Origin: an uncultured Clostridia bacterium
GTDB lineage: Bacteria; Bacillota; Clostridia; Oscillospirales; Acutalibacteraceae
DNA: 12,915 nucleotides
Direction: 5' to 3'
NCBI GenBank assembly: GCA_937898195.1
Contig: CALEJD010000106.1
Coordinates: 1 to 12,915, forward strand
Program-made: the position numbers and the translations under genes
Notes under the pieces: generated by a model
Database searches by the model: none
The model's input: only the letters and a program-made list of their open reading frames with translations
Told to the model about the DNA's origin: nothing
In this document: piece after piece, positions 1 through 7,015 of the stretch
Numbering within the stretch: position 1 is the stretch's first letter
How the letters are laid out: each line of letters opens with the position of its first letter

Positions 1-71
1 ACAAGTCATTTTGCACAAAATTAACACTTGCGCGCCTGTCGTTTTTGTCTATTATGCACAAAGATTTTCCA

Positions 72-88
72 TTCCAATCGAATTGGAT
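72..88. repeat. Palindrome copy 1, 3-bp centre (left outermost)
   Basis: TTCCAATCGAATTGGAT: half-sites TTCCAAT and ATTGGAT separated by CGA, one base longer than the 16-bp form, with the last base changed. Its centre is about 80 bp from the window edge and about 33 bp (close to three helical turns) from copy 2. The outermost copy at the right end also has a 3-bp centre. Confidence 0.8.
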
Positions 89-104
89 AACAAAAAATTT
101 ACAA

Positions 105-120
105 TTCCAATCGATTGGAA
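105..120. repeat. Palindrome copy 2, perfect CG-centre form, abutting late promoter
   Basis: TTCCAATCGATTGGAA is self-complementary over all 16 bases. It ends four bases before the -35 hexamer of the late promoter, a position suited to a class II-type activator or a repressor operator. Confidence 0.9.
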
Positions 121-124
121 ACAC

Positions 125-153
125 TTGACATTCGGGTTAAAATGTGCTATAAT
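125..153 (+). promoter_or_regulatory. Late promoter, consensus sigma-70/sigma-A with extended -10
   Basis: TTGACA at 125-130 and TATAAT at 148-153 are both perfect consensus hexamers with a 17-bp spacer, and TG at 145-146 gives an extended -10. Transcription would start near 159-161, leaving only about 10-12 nt before the portal ATG at 171, so the Shine-Dalgarno GGGGTGAT (160-167) sits at the very 5' end of the mRNA. This promoter probably drives the whole virion operon. Confidence 0.9.
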
Positions 154-170
154 ATAATAGGGGTGATAAT

Positions 171-1157
171 ATGTCCGAAAGAGAAGAACGATACTTCGAG
201 AAATTTATCCGAGGTATCATGCCTAACATCGGCTCTGAACCTTATGATTTTCTTGATAAGCAAAGAGCAAATTCAAATCTCATTTCCTATTTTCTATGTA
301 GAACCCAGTCTATGTTTGAGTGGAACAAACTTCCCGATTCTGTCCCTCAACGTAATCTTGAATTGATGTTGCAGTGTAACGGTAATGTTTGTTGGACTAC
401 TGTTAACGACACTCTGTATGTATTTACTGGTGGTCTTGGTGGTACTCCCGATGTGTACTATATGCCGACCAAATACACCGTTGCAAATCCTGCTCTCAAG
501 TTTAACAAGATTCTTACCATTGGTGAAGAATGTACTGTAATGCGTAATGATTCCCTTTACATAGGGCTTATCCCGTTGCTATCTCGGTACTGTTCTTCCA
601 TGATGGAGACTGAAATATCTATATATGATGCTGTTATCAATGCTCGTATAGTTGATTTGATTGTTGCCGCTGATGATAGAACCCGTGAAAGTGCCTTGAA
701 GTTTATTGAAGATGTGCAGGCGGGTAAACTCGGAGTAATTGCGGGTCAGTGGCTTTTTGAAGGTCTTAAAGCACAGCCTTACGGTATTTCTGGCCATAAC
801 ACAATTACAGACCTTATTGAACTAATGCAGTATCACAAAGCGTCTTTGTATAATGAACTCGGACTTAACGCAAACTATAATATGAAGCGTGAATCAATAA
901 ATAGTGATGAAGCGCAGATGAATAACGATTCTCTACTTCCTCTTATTGATGATATGCTTCGTTCTCGTCAAGAGGGTTGCGAGAAAGTCAATGCTATGTT
1001 TGGTACTAATATATCGGTTGATTTTTCTTCTGCTTGGAAAGACAATCAGATTGAACTTGACCTAACGCAGGAAGCACTTTCCAATCAATTGGAAAACGAC
1101 CAGATGAATGGGGGTGATGATAGTGGTGACGATGAACAACCGAACGAAACTGAATGA
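171..1157 (+). CDS. Upper collar / portal (connector) protein, phi29 gp10-like
   Basis: This 328-residue protein is close to the 309 residues of phi29 gp10, which forms the dodecameric portal through which DNA is packaged and to which collar and tail attach. The segment at roughly 240-310 (GLNANYNMKRESINSDEAQM... then MLRSRQEGCEKVN and a Phe-rich SSAWKDN stretch) is the conserved portal-family signature I recognise from related phages. The C-terminus is a short acidic, low-complexity tail. It is the first gene after the consensus promoter, with GGGGTGAT just before the ATG. Its end overlaps the lower-collar gene by about 26 bases, implying coupled translation. An exact copy of the 16-bp palindrome lies in its 3' part and is read as SNQLE. 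Confidence 0.9.
   Translation: MSEREERYFEKFIRGIMPNIGSEPYDFLDKQRANSNLISYFLCRTQSMFEWNKLPDSVPQRNLELMLQCNGNVCWTTVNDTLYVFTGGLGGTPDVYYMPTKYTVANPALKFNKILTIGEECTVMRNDSLYIGLIPLLSRYCSSMMETEISIYDAVINARIVDLIVAADDRTRESALKFIEDVQAGKLGVIAGQWLFEGLKAQPYGISGHNTITDLIELMQYHKASLYNELGLNANYNMKRESINSDEAQMNNDSLLPLIDDMLRSRQEGCEKVNAMFGTNISVDFSSAWKDNQIELDLTQEALSNQLENDQMNGGDDSGDDEQPNETE
1079..1094 (+). repeat. Palindrome copy 3 (CA centre), inside the portal gene
   Basis: TTCCAATCAATTGGAA lies wholly inside the portal coding region and is read TCC AAT CAA TTG GAA = Ser-Asn-Gln-Leu-Glu. It is 38 bases before the probable start of the next gene, so it keeps the position of the intercistronic copies although here the gap is coding. 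Confidence 0.9.
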
Positions 1158-2178
1158 AGAATTTCACGACTGGATATTCGGCGATGCAATTTTCACCGCG
1201 CTTCAATCTTTCGATGTACCGTGGAAAAATGAGGATATTGCTTCTGAACTCGATTATGAGTATTTTGGTAATGTAAGCGGAGAAAAGTACATTTCTCCGT
1301 TGGTGCGTAAACTTGCCGAGAGAGATGACCTTTCCGAAGCAGACCGTCACTCTCTGCTTGCGAGTGTTATTTACCAGACATACAAAAAGAATTGGGCGAA
1401 GGAATATGCAACATTTGTCATTACTTATGACCCCATCAAAAACTATGATGTGACGGAGAGAATGACAAACGATGAAACTGTTGACCTATATGGACACACT
1501 CAAACGCGCACGGATAATCTGTCTCACACCAAAACAGGTACGGAGTCTCAAACGCCTAATCTCACAGAGACGAGGACAGACAATCTCTCTCACGCAAAAA
1601 CAGGAACGGAAACGCAAACTCCCGATATTACGGAAACGAGGACAGATGATTTAACTCACGCTAAAACAGGAACGGAAACTACCGTTACTGATAGTGATGA
1701 AACTCGCACTCCTCAACTTTCTACTTCTACTGATGTGTATGGGTTCAACTCTGAATCAGCGGTACACGCCGGACTTCAAGGCACTACTGGAACTGAAACA
1801 GATGAGAAGGATATATCCGAAACTCTGACTCATAACACAGAGGAAGAAGATACAGGAACGCAGACAACGACCCGTGAAGGTACAGATGAACTTGAGTATA
1901 ATGTAACTGAAACAAATACAGGAACTCAAGCGATAGCCACTACAGGAACAGACACTACAACTTATAACACAACAGATTCCAACACAGGAACGAGCGGTGT
2001 TACCGAAGGTGGGAGTGACCGTCATACTCGTAACTATGTTCTTGAGAAGAAAGGTAATATCGGGCTTACCCCATTTCAAACGCTTATCAAAGATGAAAGG
2101 GAACTCTGGCTTTGGAATTTCTTTCAGAACATAGTGTTCCCCGACATTGATAAGGTTCTTACAATCCCAATTTATTAA
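1132..2178 (+). CDS. Lower collar protein, phi29 gp11-like, with Thr-rich repeats
   Basis: This protein of about 348 residues follows the portal gene, as gp11 follows gp10 in phi29, and would form the collar linking portal to tail. The N-terminal ~120 residues and the C-terminal ~45 residues (NIGLTPFQTLIKDERELWLWNFFQNIVFPDID) are the conserved parts. Between them is a long Thr/Gly/Glu-rich region with motifs such as TGTET and TETRT, including three near-identical 22-residue units. I chose ATG 1132 (MNNRTKLNEEF) over in-frame upstream ATGs at 1108 and 1117 because the earlier residues (MGVMIVVT) look like portal overlap and GGGGGTGA/GGTGA precedes 1132. The exact start is uncertain. The Thr-rich insert is common in gut relatives but its job is unknown. 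Confidence 0.85.
   Translation: MNNRTKLNEEFHDWIFGDAIFTALQSFDVPWKNEDIASELDYEYFGNVSGEKYISPLVRKLAERDDLSEADRHSLLASVIYQTYKKNWAKEYATFVITYDPIKNYDVTERMTNDETVDLYGHTQTRTDNLSHTKTGTESQTPNLTETRTDNLSHAKTGTETQTPDITETRTDDLTHAKTGTETTVTDSDETRTPQLSTSTDVYGFNSESAVHAGLQGTTGTETDEKDISETLTHNTEEEDTGTQTTTREGTDELEYNVTETNTGTQAIATTGTDTTTYNTTDSNTGTSGVTEGGSDRHTRNYVLEKKGNIGLTPFQTLIKDERELWLWNFFQNIVFPDIDKVLTIPIY
1504..1701 (+). repeat. Three 66-bp in-frame tandem repeats in lower collar gene
   Basis: Units begin at 1504, 1570 and 1636. Each encodes 22 residues starting TRTDNLSH or TRTDDLTH, followed by (T/A)KTGTE. The third unit diverges at its end. The DNA copies differ at many third positions, so the repeats are not recent exact duplications. 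Confidence 0.85.
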
Positions 2179-2179
2179 A

Positions 2180-2195
2180 TTCCAATCAATTGGAA
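2180..2195 (+). repeat. Palindrome copy 4 (CA centre), between stop and SD
   Basis: An exact copy begins one base after the lower-collar stop codon, and its final GGAA runs directly into the AAGGAG ribosome binding site of the next gene. It fills the whole gap between cistrons. Confidence 0.95.
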
Positions 2196-2207
2196 AGGAG
2201 AGAAAAA

Positions 2208-2489
2208 ATGAAAGGTGGTTATCAACTCATTAACTGCAAGGGTCTTGACCTTACAGGTGGAAGCACTCCGCAGACTATTCCTAACGGTTGGGCTATTGCC
2301 AAGAAAGCCGTTGAAAGTGGTAAACCTATTGTTGCCTGCAATTGTGTTTACGGAACTGGTGTTCCCGTTTCCCCTATTACCTGTTTTGGGTGGTATATTT
2401 CTACTACTGAAATCGTTATTGTTGGTGCTACACTTCACATTCATGTTAAGAACGATAATACCGTAACGATTGTTGATGTAGGACAGTAA
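2208..2489 (+). CDS. Small virion-associated candidate (93 aa)
   Basis: The start is ATG 2208 (MKGGYQLINCKGLDL), preceded by AAGGAGAGAAAAA. An in-frame ATG at 2190 is inside the palindrome and lies upstream of the ribosome binding site, so it is rejected. The protein is small and looks beta-rich: an N-terminal YQLINCKGLDL strand, a central SGKPIVACNC strand, an SPITCF turn and C-terminal alternating hydrophobic strands ending TVTIVDVGQ. I recall small proteins and N-terminal domains of this style beside capsid genes in gut phages. By position it could be a head decoration, head-fibre anchor or scaffold. Scaffold (phi29 gp7, 98 aa) is less likely because gp7 is helical. The function is not established. 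Confidence 0.75.
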   Translation: MKGGYQLINCKGLDLTGGSTPQTIPNGWAIAKKAVESGKPIVACNCVYGTGVPVSPITCFGWYISTTEIVIVGATLHIHVKNDNTVTIVDVGQ

Positions 2490-2505
2490 TTCCAATCAAT
2501 TGGAA
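2490..2505 (+). repeat. Palindrome copy 5 (CA centre), between stop and SD
   Basis: An exact copy starts on the base after the TAA of the 93-aa gene and is followed at once by AAAGGAG, the capsid gene's ribosome binding site. The arrangement matches copy 4 almost base for base. Confidence 0.95.
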
Positions 2506-2518
2506 AAGGAGATTTATT

Positions 2519-3673
2519 ATGGAAGTAAAACAGATTTACGCTCTTGTGAATGATATTACGCAGGAAGTGCTTGGTAAAACCGCTCTTATCAATGAAGATT
2601 TGAGCAATGTTGTAGATGTTGGTACAGAGATTTTTAACGCTTCTGCTGTTGACGCATATGTAAGAAGTCTCGTCAATCACATCGGGAAAGTCATTTTCGT
2701 AAACAGACCCTATTCTGGCGGTGCGCCTTCTGTTCTTATGGACGGGTGGGAGTATGGTTCTGTACTTGAAAAAATCGCCGCTGAAATGCCTGATGCTACC
2801 GAAAATGAATCTTGGGAACTTGAAGATGGACAGTCTTATGACCCTAACATCTTTTATAAACCGACTGTTTCCGCTAAATTCTTCAACAAGAGAACGACTT
2901 TTGAAATTCCCATGTCATTCACGGAACGGCAGGTCAAACAGTCTTTCTCATCTGCTTCGCAGTTGAACGGTTTTATGTCAATGCTTTATAATGCGATTGA
3001 TAAGGCAATGACTGTAAAGACTGACGGTCTTATTATGAGAACAATCAATAACATGATTGCTGAAACCATTTACTCTGATTTTGGTACAGGGTCTATCAGC
3101 GGTGCTTCTTATAATCGCTCTGTTAACCTTCTGTATCTGTTTAATCAGCGTTATGGTGAATCTCTCACCGCAGCTAATGCTATTACAGACCCCGACTTCA
3201 TTAGATATTCTGCTTATGTTATGGGTGTATATGCTTCTCGTCTTACCAGAATTTCTTCCCTGTTCAACATTGGTGGTAAAGACAGATTCACTCCTAATGA
3301 CTTGCTTCATGTTGTAATGCTTTCTGACTTCCGCAAATCTGCTAACGTGTTCCTTCAGTCAGATGTGTTCCATGACCAGTTCACTAAACTTCTTGACGCA
3401 GAAGAAGTACCTTATTGGCAGGGTTCTGGTACTGGTTACGGGGTGACCGATATTAGCAAGGTATATGTTAGCACGGCAAGCGGTCACGAAATCACTGCTA
3501 CTGGTGTTCTCGGTGTGATGTTTGACCGTGATTCTCTTGGTGTCACCAATCTTGACAGACGAGTGACTACTAATTATAACCCGAAAGCGGAATTCTACAA
3601 CAACTGGTATAAATTCGACGCAGGTTATTTTAACGACTTCAACGAAAACTTCGTTGTATTTTTCGCAGCTTAA
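2519..3673 (+). CDS. Major capsid protein, phi29 gp8-like (HK97 fold expected)
   Basis: This 384-residue protein lies between the collar genes and the tail genes. The length is between Cp-1-type (about 365) and phi29 (448) capsid proteins. The stretch from about 60 to 165 (VNRPYSGGAPSVLMDGWEYG, then NIFYKPTVSAKFFNKRTTFEIPMSFTERQVKQSF) is the part I recognise as characteristic of phi29-group capsid proteins, and an HK97-type fold is expected from the family. It would assemble the prolate or isometric head. GGAG seven bases upstream of ATG 2519 gives a strong start. The C-terminus ends FVVFFAA. No separate scaffold gene is obvious. A palindrome copy lies on either side of the gene. Confidence 0.88.
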   Translation: MEVKQIYALVNDITQEVLGKTALINEDLSNVVDVGTEIFNASAVDAYVRSLVNHIGKVIFVNRPYSGGAPSVLMDGWEYGSVLEKIAAEMPDATENESWELEDGQSYDPNIFYKPTVSAKFFNKRTTFEIPMSFTERQVKQSFSSASQLNGFMSMLYNAIDKAMTVKTDGLIMRTINNMIAETIYSDFGTGSISGASYNRSVNLLYLFNQRYGESLTAANAITDPDFIRYSAYVMGVYASRLTRISSLFNIGGKDRFTPNDLLHVVMLSDFRKSANVFLQSDVFHDQFTKLLDAEEVPYWQGSGTGYGVTDISKVYVSTASGHEITATGVLGVMFDRDSLGVTNLDRRVTTNYNPKAEFYNNWYKFDAGYFNDFNENFVVFFAA

Positions 3674-3676
3674 TCT

Positions 3677-3692
3677 TTCCAATCAATTGGAA
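3677..3692 (+). repeat. Palindrome copy 6 (CA centre), after the capsid gene
   Basis: An exact copy begins three bases after the capsid TAA. It is followed by AAAGAAAGGGGTG and then a strong hairpin, so here the palindrome is separated from the next start by more than in copies 4 and 5. Confidence 0.95.
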
Positions 3693-3705
3693 AAAGAAAG
3701 GGGTG

Positions 3706-3723
3706 GGGGCAGGTAACTGCCCC
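3706..3723 (+). promoter_or_regulatory. GC hairpin between SD and tail-gene start
   Basis: GGGGCAG (3706-3712), loop GTAA, CTGCCCC (3717-3723): a 7-bp stem placed between the SD-like AAAGGGGTG (3697-3705) and ATG 3732. The SD is 26 bases from the ATG in linear sequence but about 8 once the 18-nt hairpin is subtracted. It could therefore bring the SD into range, or act as a weak attenuator after the abundant capsid message. The following TATTTGTT is a poor U-tract for a full terminator. Confidence 0.6.
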
Positions 3724-3731
3724 TATTTGTT

Positions 3732-5390
3732 ATGTCAGAATTGAAAATAATCGAGGGTACTTACGGATTTGCAAGTGTTATATATGATACAACTCTGTAT
3801 AACTATTTAATGACTATTTCGACTGGCGATAAAATAGTTTTTCAAAACGGAAATTATACAACATTAGGTCTTGAGTTTTACCAAAATCTCGGCTCATATG
3901 TAACATCAGTTAAAACAACAATGCTTCATAATCTTACAACTGGTGATACATTTAATGTTGGGGTTTGTGTTGATATGATGAAAAGGTTTATTCAAGAAAC
4001 TACATACACTGACCTTTTCGTCAGAGAGGTGATAGCAGAAACATTTAATACAAAAACAACATCTATGATTAGATTAACACCGTCGGGCAGTGCTATTTAT
4101 ACGGCTATAAGCACAGATGGTGTTACATGGAACGGAGACCAATTGTACTATCCATATGGAAACATTTCTGTTGCAACTTCACAGCGTTATGCGAACGCTT
4201 TTATAAATGTTCAAGTGTATAATGATGATGGGTCTGCAGGAACTTGTTTTGAACTGCAAGCAGTTACTGATGTTGGAAGCATAACTTTAAGAAGAAAAAA
4301 TTTAACCGTTGACTGGGCGCGCATATTTCCTGCGTGGATAAATAATATCAATCCATGGTCTGACACAGATGACCCTTATATTTCCGGTGGTAATACCGAC
4401 CCATCACCTAAACCGCCTACTGGAGATTTTGACAATACTTCTGACCCCATTGATATACCTTTAATTCCTACTCTTTCAGCAGTTGACGCAAGATTTATTA
4501 CTCTATATACTCCGTCTTTGTCAGAGTTGCGCGGTCTTGCTTCTTATATGTGGAGTGATTTGTTCAGTCTTGATACACTTAAAAAACTTTTTGCTGACCC
4601 CATGCAAGCAATATTGGGTATTTCAATAGTCCCTTTTATTCCAGATAGAGAATCTACACCGTCGACTGTTTATGTTGGAAACATAGCAACAACCATAACT
4701 ATGATTAAAGTAACCAATCAGTATAAAGTGATTGATTGCGGTACTTTGAATCTTCACGAATATTGGGGTTCTTATCTTGATTATGACCCATACACAAAAC
4801 TTGAAATATATCTTCCTTACATTGGAACACAAACAATTGCAGTTGATGATGTTATGGGTAAAGCGATTCATGTTGTATATAACATTGATGTTTTAAGTGG
4901 TGCTTGTGTCGCGTTTCTTAAAAGTGACGATAGTGTTCTTTATACTTTCACAGGGCAATGTGCAACGCAGATTCCTATTACAAGTAATGATTGGGCTTCT
5001 ACAATAAATGGTGTTCTTTCATTTACTGCAAGCGCAATAAAAACAGGTGTTGCAATAGCAAGCGGTGAAGCGGTATCGTCTATTACAGGTGCTATTTCTA
5101 CAGCATCAAATGTTTCACAGATGAAACCTCGTATTCAGCGCAGTGGTTCTATCGGTGGTGCGGCTGGTCTTATGTCAATACAAAAACCGTATTTCATTTT
5201 GACACGACCGAGACAGGCACTTCCCGAAAATCAAAATAAATATACTGGTTATCCTTCATTCATAACTTCAAAACTTGGTGACTTGACTGGTATGACCTAT
5301 GTTTATGAAATTCATCTTGAAGGTATTCCGTGTACAACAGAAGAACAAGATGAAATCGAAAATCTTTTGAAAAGCGGGGTGATTTTGTGA
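3732..5390 (+). CDS. Tail (knob) protein, phi29 gp9-related, 552 aa
   Basis: The first ~200 residues do not match anything I recognise and could be a host-specific or tail-attached domain. A Pro/Gly/Asp linker (DPYISGGNTDPSPKPPTGDFDNTSDPID) follows at about 215-245. From about 255 on, the protein has the conserved phage tail core: SELRGLASYMWSDLF, LFADPMQAILG, YLPYIGTQTIAVDDVMGKA, LSGACVAFLKS, YTFTGQCATQIPIT, and a C-terminus RPRQALPENQNKYTGYPSF... ending EIENLLKSGVIL. A hydrophobic Ala/Gly/Ser-rich stretch near 430-465 (SFTASAIKTGVAIASGEAVSSITGAIST) resembles the membrane-active loops of phi29 gp9, so a role in DNA ejection through the host membrane is plausible. The next gene starts at GTG inside its stop (GTGA), so translation is coupled. 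Confidence 0.78.
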   Translation: MSELKIIEGTYGFASVIYDTTLYNYLMTISTGDKIVFQNGNYTTLGLEFYQNLGSYVTSVKTTMLHNLTTGDTFNVGVCVDMMKRFIQETTYTDLFVREVIAETFNTKTTSMIRLTPSGSAIYTAISTDGVTWNGDQLYYPYGNISVATSQRYANAFINVQVYNDDGSAGTCFELQAVTDVGSITLRRKNLTVDWARIFPAWINNINPWSDTDDPYISGGNTDPSPKPPTGDFDNTSDPIDIPLIPTLSAVDARFITLYTPSLSELRGLASYMWSDLFSLDTLKKLFADPMQAILGISIVPFIPDRESTPSTVYVGNIATTITMIKVTNQYKVIDCGTLNLHEYWGSYLDYDPYTKLEIYLPYIGTQTIAVDDVMGKAIHVVYNIDVLSGACVAFLKSDDSVLYTFTGQCATQIPITSNDWASTINGVLSFTASAIKTGVAIASGEAVSSITGAISTASNVSQMKPRIQRSGSIGGAAGLMSIQKPYFILTRPRQALPENQNKYTGYPSFITSKLGDLTGMTYVYEIHLEGIPCTTEEQDEIENLLKSGVIL

Positions 5391-5863
5391 GCGTTAAGGT
5401 TGATTTTTACTTCAACAAGAGCGAAAACAACAGAGTTGATAAAGATATCGAATTGGTTGGAATTTCTCAACAGGATTGTTTTTTCAAAGGGAGTGTTTCA
5501 GTACTTAAACCGACTTTACTTTTTAGATATACTAACGATTCTTCCGCAAGTAAATTTTTAAGGTGTAACTATATAAAAATAGGTGCGCCGATAAATCGTT
5601 ATTATTTTGTAGATGACCCTATAATACCTGTAAACAAACTATTTGAAATTCATTGTCACGTCGATGTGTTAATGACCTATAAAGATGAAATCCGAGAAAA
5701 TACAGGAATTATTCTTAGACAGGAAAATCAATGGAATCTGTATTTGAATGACGGAACATTTAAGATTTATCAAAATCCTATTATCCTTACAAAAGAATTT
5801 CCAAGCGGTTTTACTGATAAGTCTTTCGTTCTTGCAGTTGCAGGTGGTGCAAATTCCAATTGA
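5387..5863 (+). CDS. Tail protein, phi29 gp9 N-terminal-domain-like, 158 aa
   Basis: The start is GTG 5387 with GGGGTGAT at 5376-5383, overlapping the preceding stop by three bases. The pattern FEIHCHVDVLMTYKDEIRENTGIILRQ (about 86-112) closely follows the phi29 gp9 N-terminal pattern of a beta strand, then DVLQTW, then FIVRE. The opening SVKVDFYFNKSENN is typical of the same group. It would form part of the tail tube or knob. Family members I recall continue well past the VLAVAGG segment, but here the reading frame stops nine residues later, with the stop codon inside a palindrome copy (SNSN-like end). It may therefore be a separated N-terminal half whose other half is encoded by the gene before it, or a truncated protein. 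Confidence 0.7.
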   Translation: MSVKVDFYFNKSENNRVDKDIELVGISQQDCFFKGSVSVLKPTLLFRYTNDSSASKFLRCNYIKIGAPINRYYFVDDPIIPVNKLFEIHCHVDVLMTYKDEIRENTGIILRQENQWNLYLNDGTFKIYQNPIILTKEFPSGFTDKSFVLAVAGGANSN

Positions 5864-5869
5864 TTGGAA
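5854..5869 (-). repeat. Palindrome copy 7 (CA on minus strand), contains a stop codon
   Basis: TTCCAATTGATTGGAA on the plus strand. The TGA in its middle (5861-5863) is the stop codon of the 158-aa tail gene. It is the only copy near rightward genes whose centre reads CA on the minus strand, and it directly abuts the convergent terminator, so it matches copies that follow a leftward terminator (compare 9973-9988). Confidence 0.95.
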
Positions 5870-5874
5870 AAAAC

Positions 5875-5899
5875 AAAAAGGGGCATAAGCCCCTTTTTT
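5875..5899. terminator. Bidirectional rho-independent terminator between convergent operons
   Basis: AAAAAGGGGC, loop ATAA, GCCCCTTTTTT: a 10-bp stem when the A and T runs are included, with a U-run in both directions. It separates the rightward virion genes from the leftward early genes, and its T-run overlaps the ATPase stop codon (5898-5900). Confidence 0.93.
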
Positions 5900-6989
5900 A
5901 TGATACTATTTTACCGCACCATTGCAGATAGTTACGAACTATTTCACCTACTTCATTATCTGAATAGAATACTTTATCTGTCTGATAGAACCATGCTATT
6001 TTCTTTTCAAAGTCTGATGTTGGTTTAGTGATTTTCCGTCTGTAGTTAGGACGAGGTGAAAATTCTGTTGTGTAAATCAAATCGTTATCCGTGTCCTTTA
6101 GAGGTGTTGTTTTTCTATGAATGAAAGTGAATAACAATTCTTCATGTTGGACTATCTCACATTGCAACATCTCATTATCGAACACTATGAAATAAGTAAA
6201 CAGAATTTCCTTTGGGGTATACTTTACAGGACAATGTGGATAAATATCTATTTCCCATGCACCGCCTGTAATCATTGTTAGTTTGGGGTTATCGAAAGCG
6301 AAGTACATATCACTTTCTTTTGCTTCTCTATTTGCCGTGTATTCTACCGCAACAGTCAGATTTGAATCTCCGTAACGATAAACATCTATTGTACCCTGTT
6401 TCATGTCTTTTGCGTGTTTAAGACCCATTTCTGCAAAATAGGGGCAATATTTATTTACCGTGTTTCCGAGCATGAATATTTTTACATCGGTTCTATTTCG
6501 TACAATTGTGCTGACAACATTCATAAACAGAACAAATTCATCGGGAAGGTAAACCGTTCTTGTGATGAATTCATCGAACATGATTGTTGTGATATTAGGG
6601 TAACTTGTTGATTTATCATGTTCCATTGCCGATATACTGAATCCGTAGGCAAACGGAGTTTCGTCTGTCACTCGTTTTCCTTCTTCATCATATCTGCATA
6701 AGTACCATTTACTACCGTAATAGTAAACCCCTGTCCATTCACCTTTAGTTGCTTTGCTTATCTCTTTGTTATCAACAAGTGAATCGAACATTACCGTTCC
6801 TCGTTTGCCAACAAAATCTTCCGCCCATCGTCTAACTATTGCGATTTGTTTCTTATTCTCTGCGTACTGTTGTATACCATATTGAAGAACGGAGTAGGTT
6901 TTTCCGTTAGAGCGTTCTCCGTAGATAACATTGTACTGCGCACCAGTAGCAAGAATATTTGTGAGAGAGTAGAATTTATTTTTTGCCAT
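5898..6989 (-). CDS. DNA packaging (encapsidation) ATPase, phi29 gp16-like
   Basis: This 363-residue protein (phi29 gp16: 332) would power DNA translocation into the prohead through the portal. GERSNGKT at 24-31 is the Walker A loop, ITTIMFDEF at about 133-141 is Walker B with the catalytic Glu, and FMLGNTVNKYCPYF further on fits the coupling/sensor segment of this ATPase family. IVRRWAEDF near 51 supplies Arg residues typical of the group. The start MAKNKFYSL (ATG 6987-6989) is chosen because AAAGGAGTTATT precedes it. The longer frame would begin inside the palindrome. It is the last gene of the leftward unit, which is unusual because in phi29 gene 16 belongs to the late operon. No pRNA gene is recognised by sequence. 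Confidence 0.9.
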   Translation of the reverse strand: MAKNKFYSLTNILATGAQYNVIYGERSNGKTYSVLQYGIQQYAENKKQIAIVRRWAEDFVGKRGTVMFDSLVDNKEISKATKGEWTGVYYYGSKWYLCRYDEEGKRVTDETPFAYGFSISAMEHDKSTSYPNITTIMFDEFITRTVYLPDEFVLFMNVVSTIVRNRTDVKIFMLGNTVNKYCPYFAEMGLKHAKDMKQGTIDVYRYGDSNLTVAVEYTANREAKESDMYFAFDNPKLTMITGGAWEIDIYPHCPVKYTPKEILFTYFIVFDNEMLQCEIVQHEELLFTFIHRKTTPLKDTDNDLIYTTEFSPRPNYRRKITKPTSDFEKKIAWFYQTDKVFYSDNEVGEIVRNYLQWCGKIVS

Positions 6990-6999
6990 AATAACTCCT

Positions 7000-7015
7000 T
7001 TCCAATCGATTGGAA
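7000..7015. repeat. Palindrome copy 8, perfect CG-centre form, between DNA polymerase stop and ATPase SD
   Basis: TTCCAATCGATTGGAA begins directly after the polymerase TGA on the minus strand and leads into AAAGGAG of the ATPase gene. It is the only CG-centre copy away from the two window ends. Confidence 0.95.

Larger units (their letters stand above)
1..170. other. Left-end noncoding region
   Basis: No supportable gene is present before 171. The stretch holds a direct repeat TGCACAAA (12-19 and 55-62), two copies of the genome-wide palindrome, and a consensus promoter. In a protein-primed linear genome this is where the terminal repeat, origin and outward or late promoters would lie. The first bases (ACAAGT) do not match the first bases of the opposite strand at the other edge (TGGGTT), so no inverted terminal repeat can be seen. 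Confidence 0.6.

Noticed and set aside
2215..2466. Very hydrophobic plus-strand frame inside the 93-aa gene, holin-like at first sight
   Set aside because: The host gene prefers T-ending codons, which puts T in the second position of the +1 frame and makes any such shadow hydrophobic. The same effect is seen at 3057-3317 inside the capsid gene.
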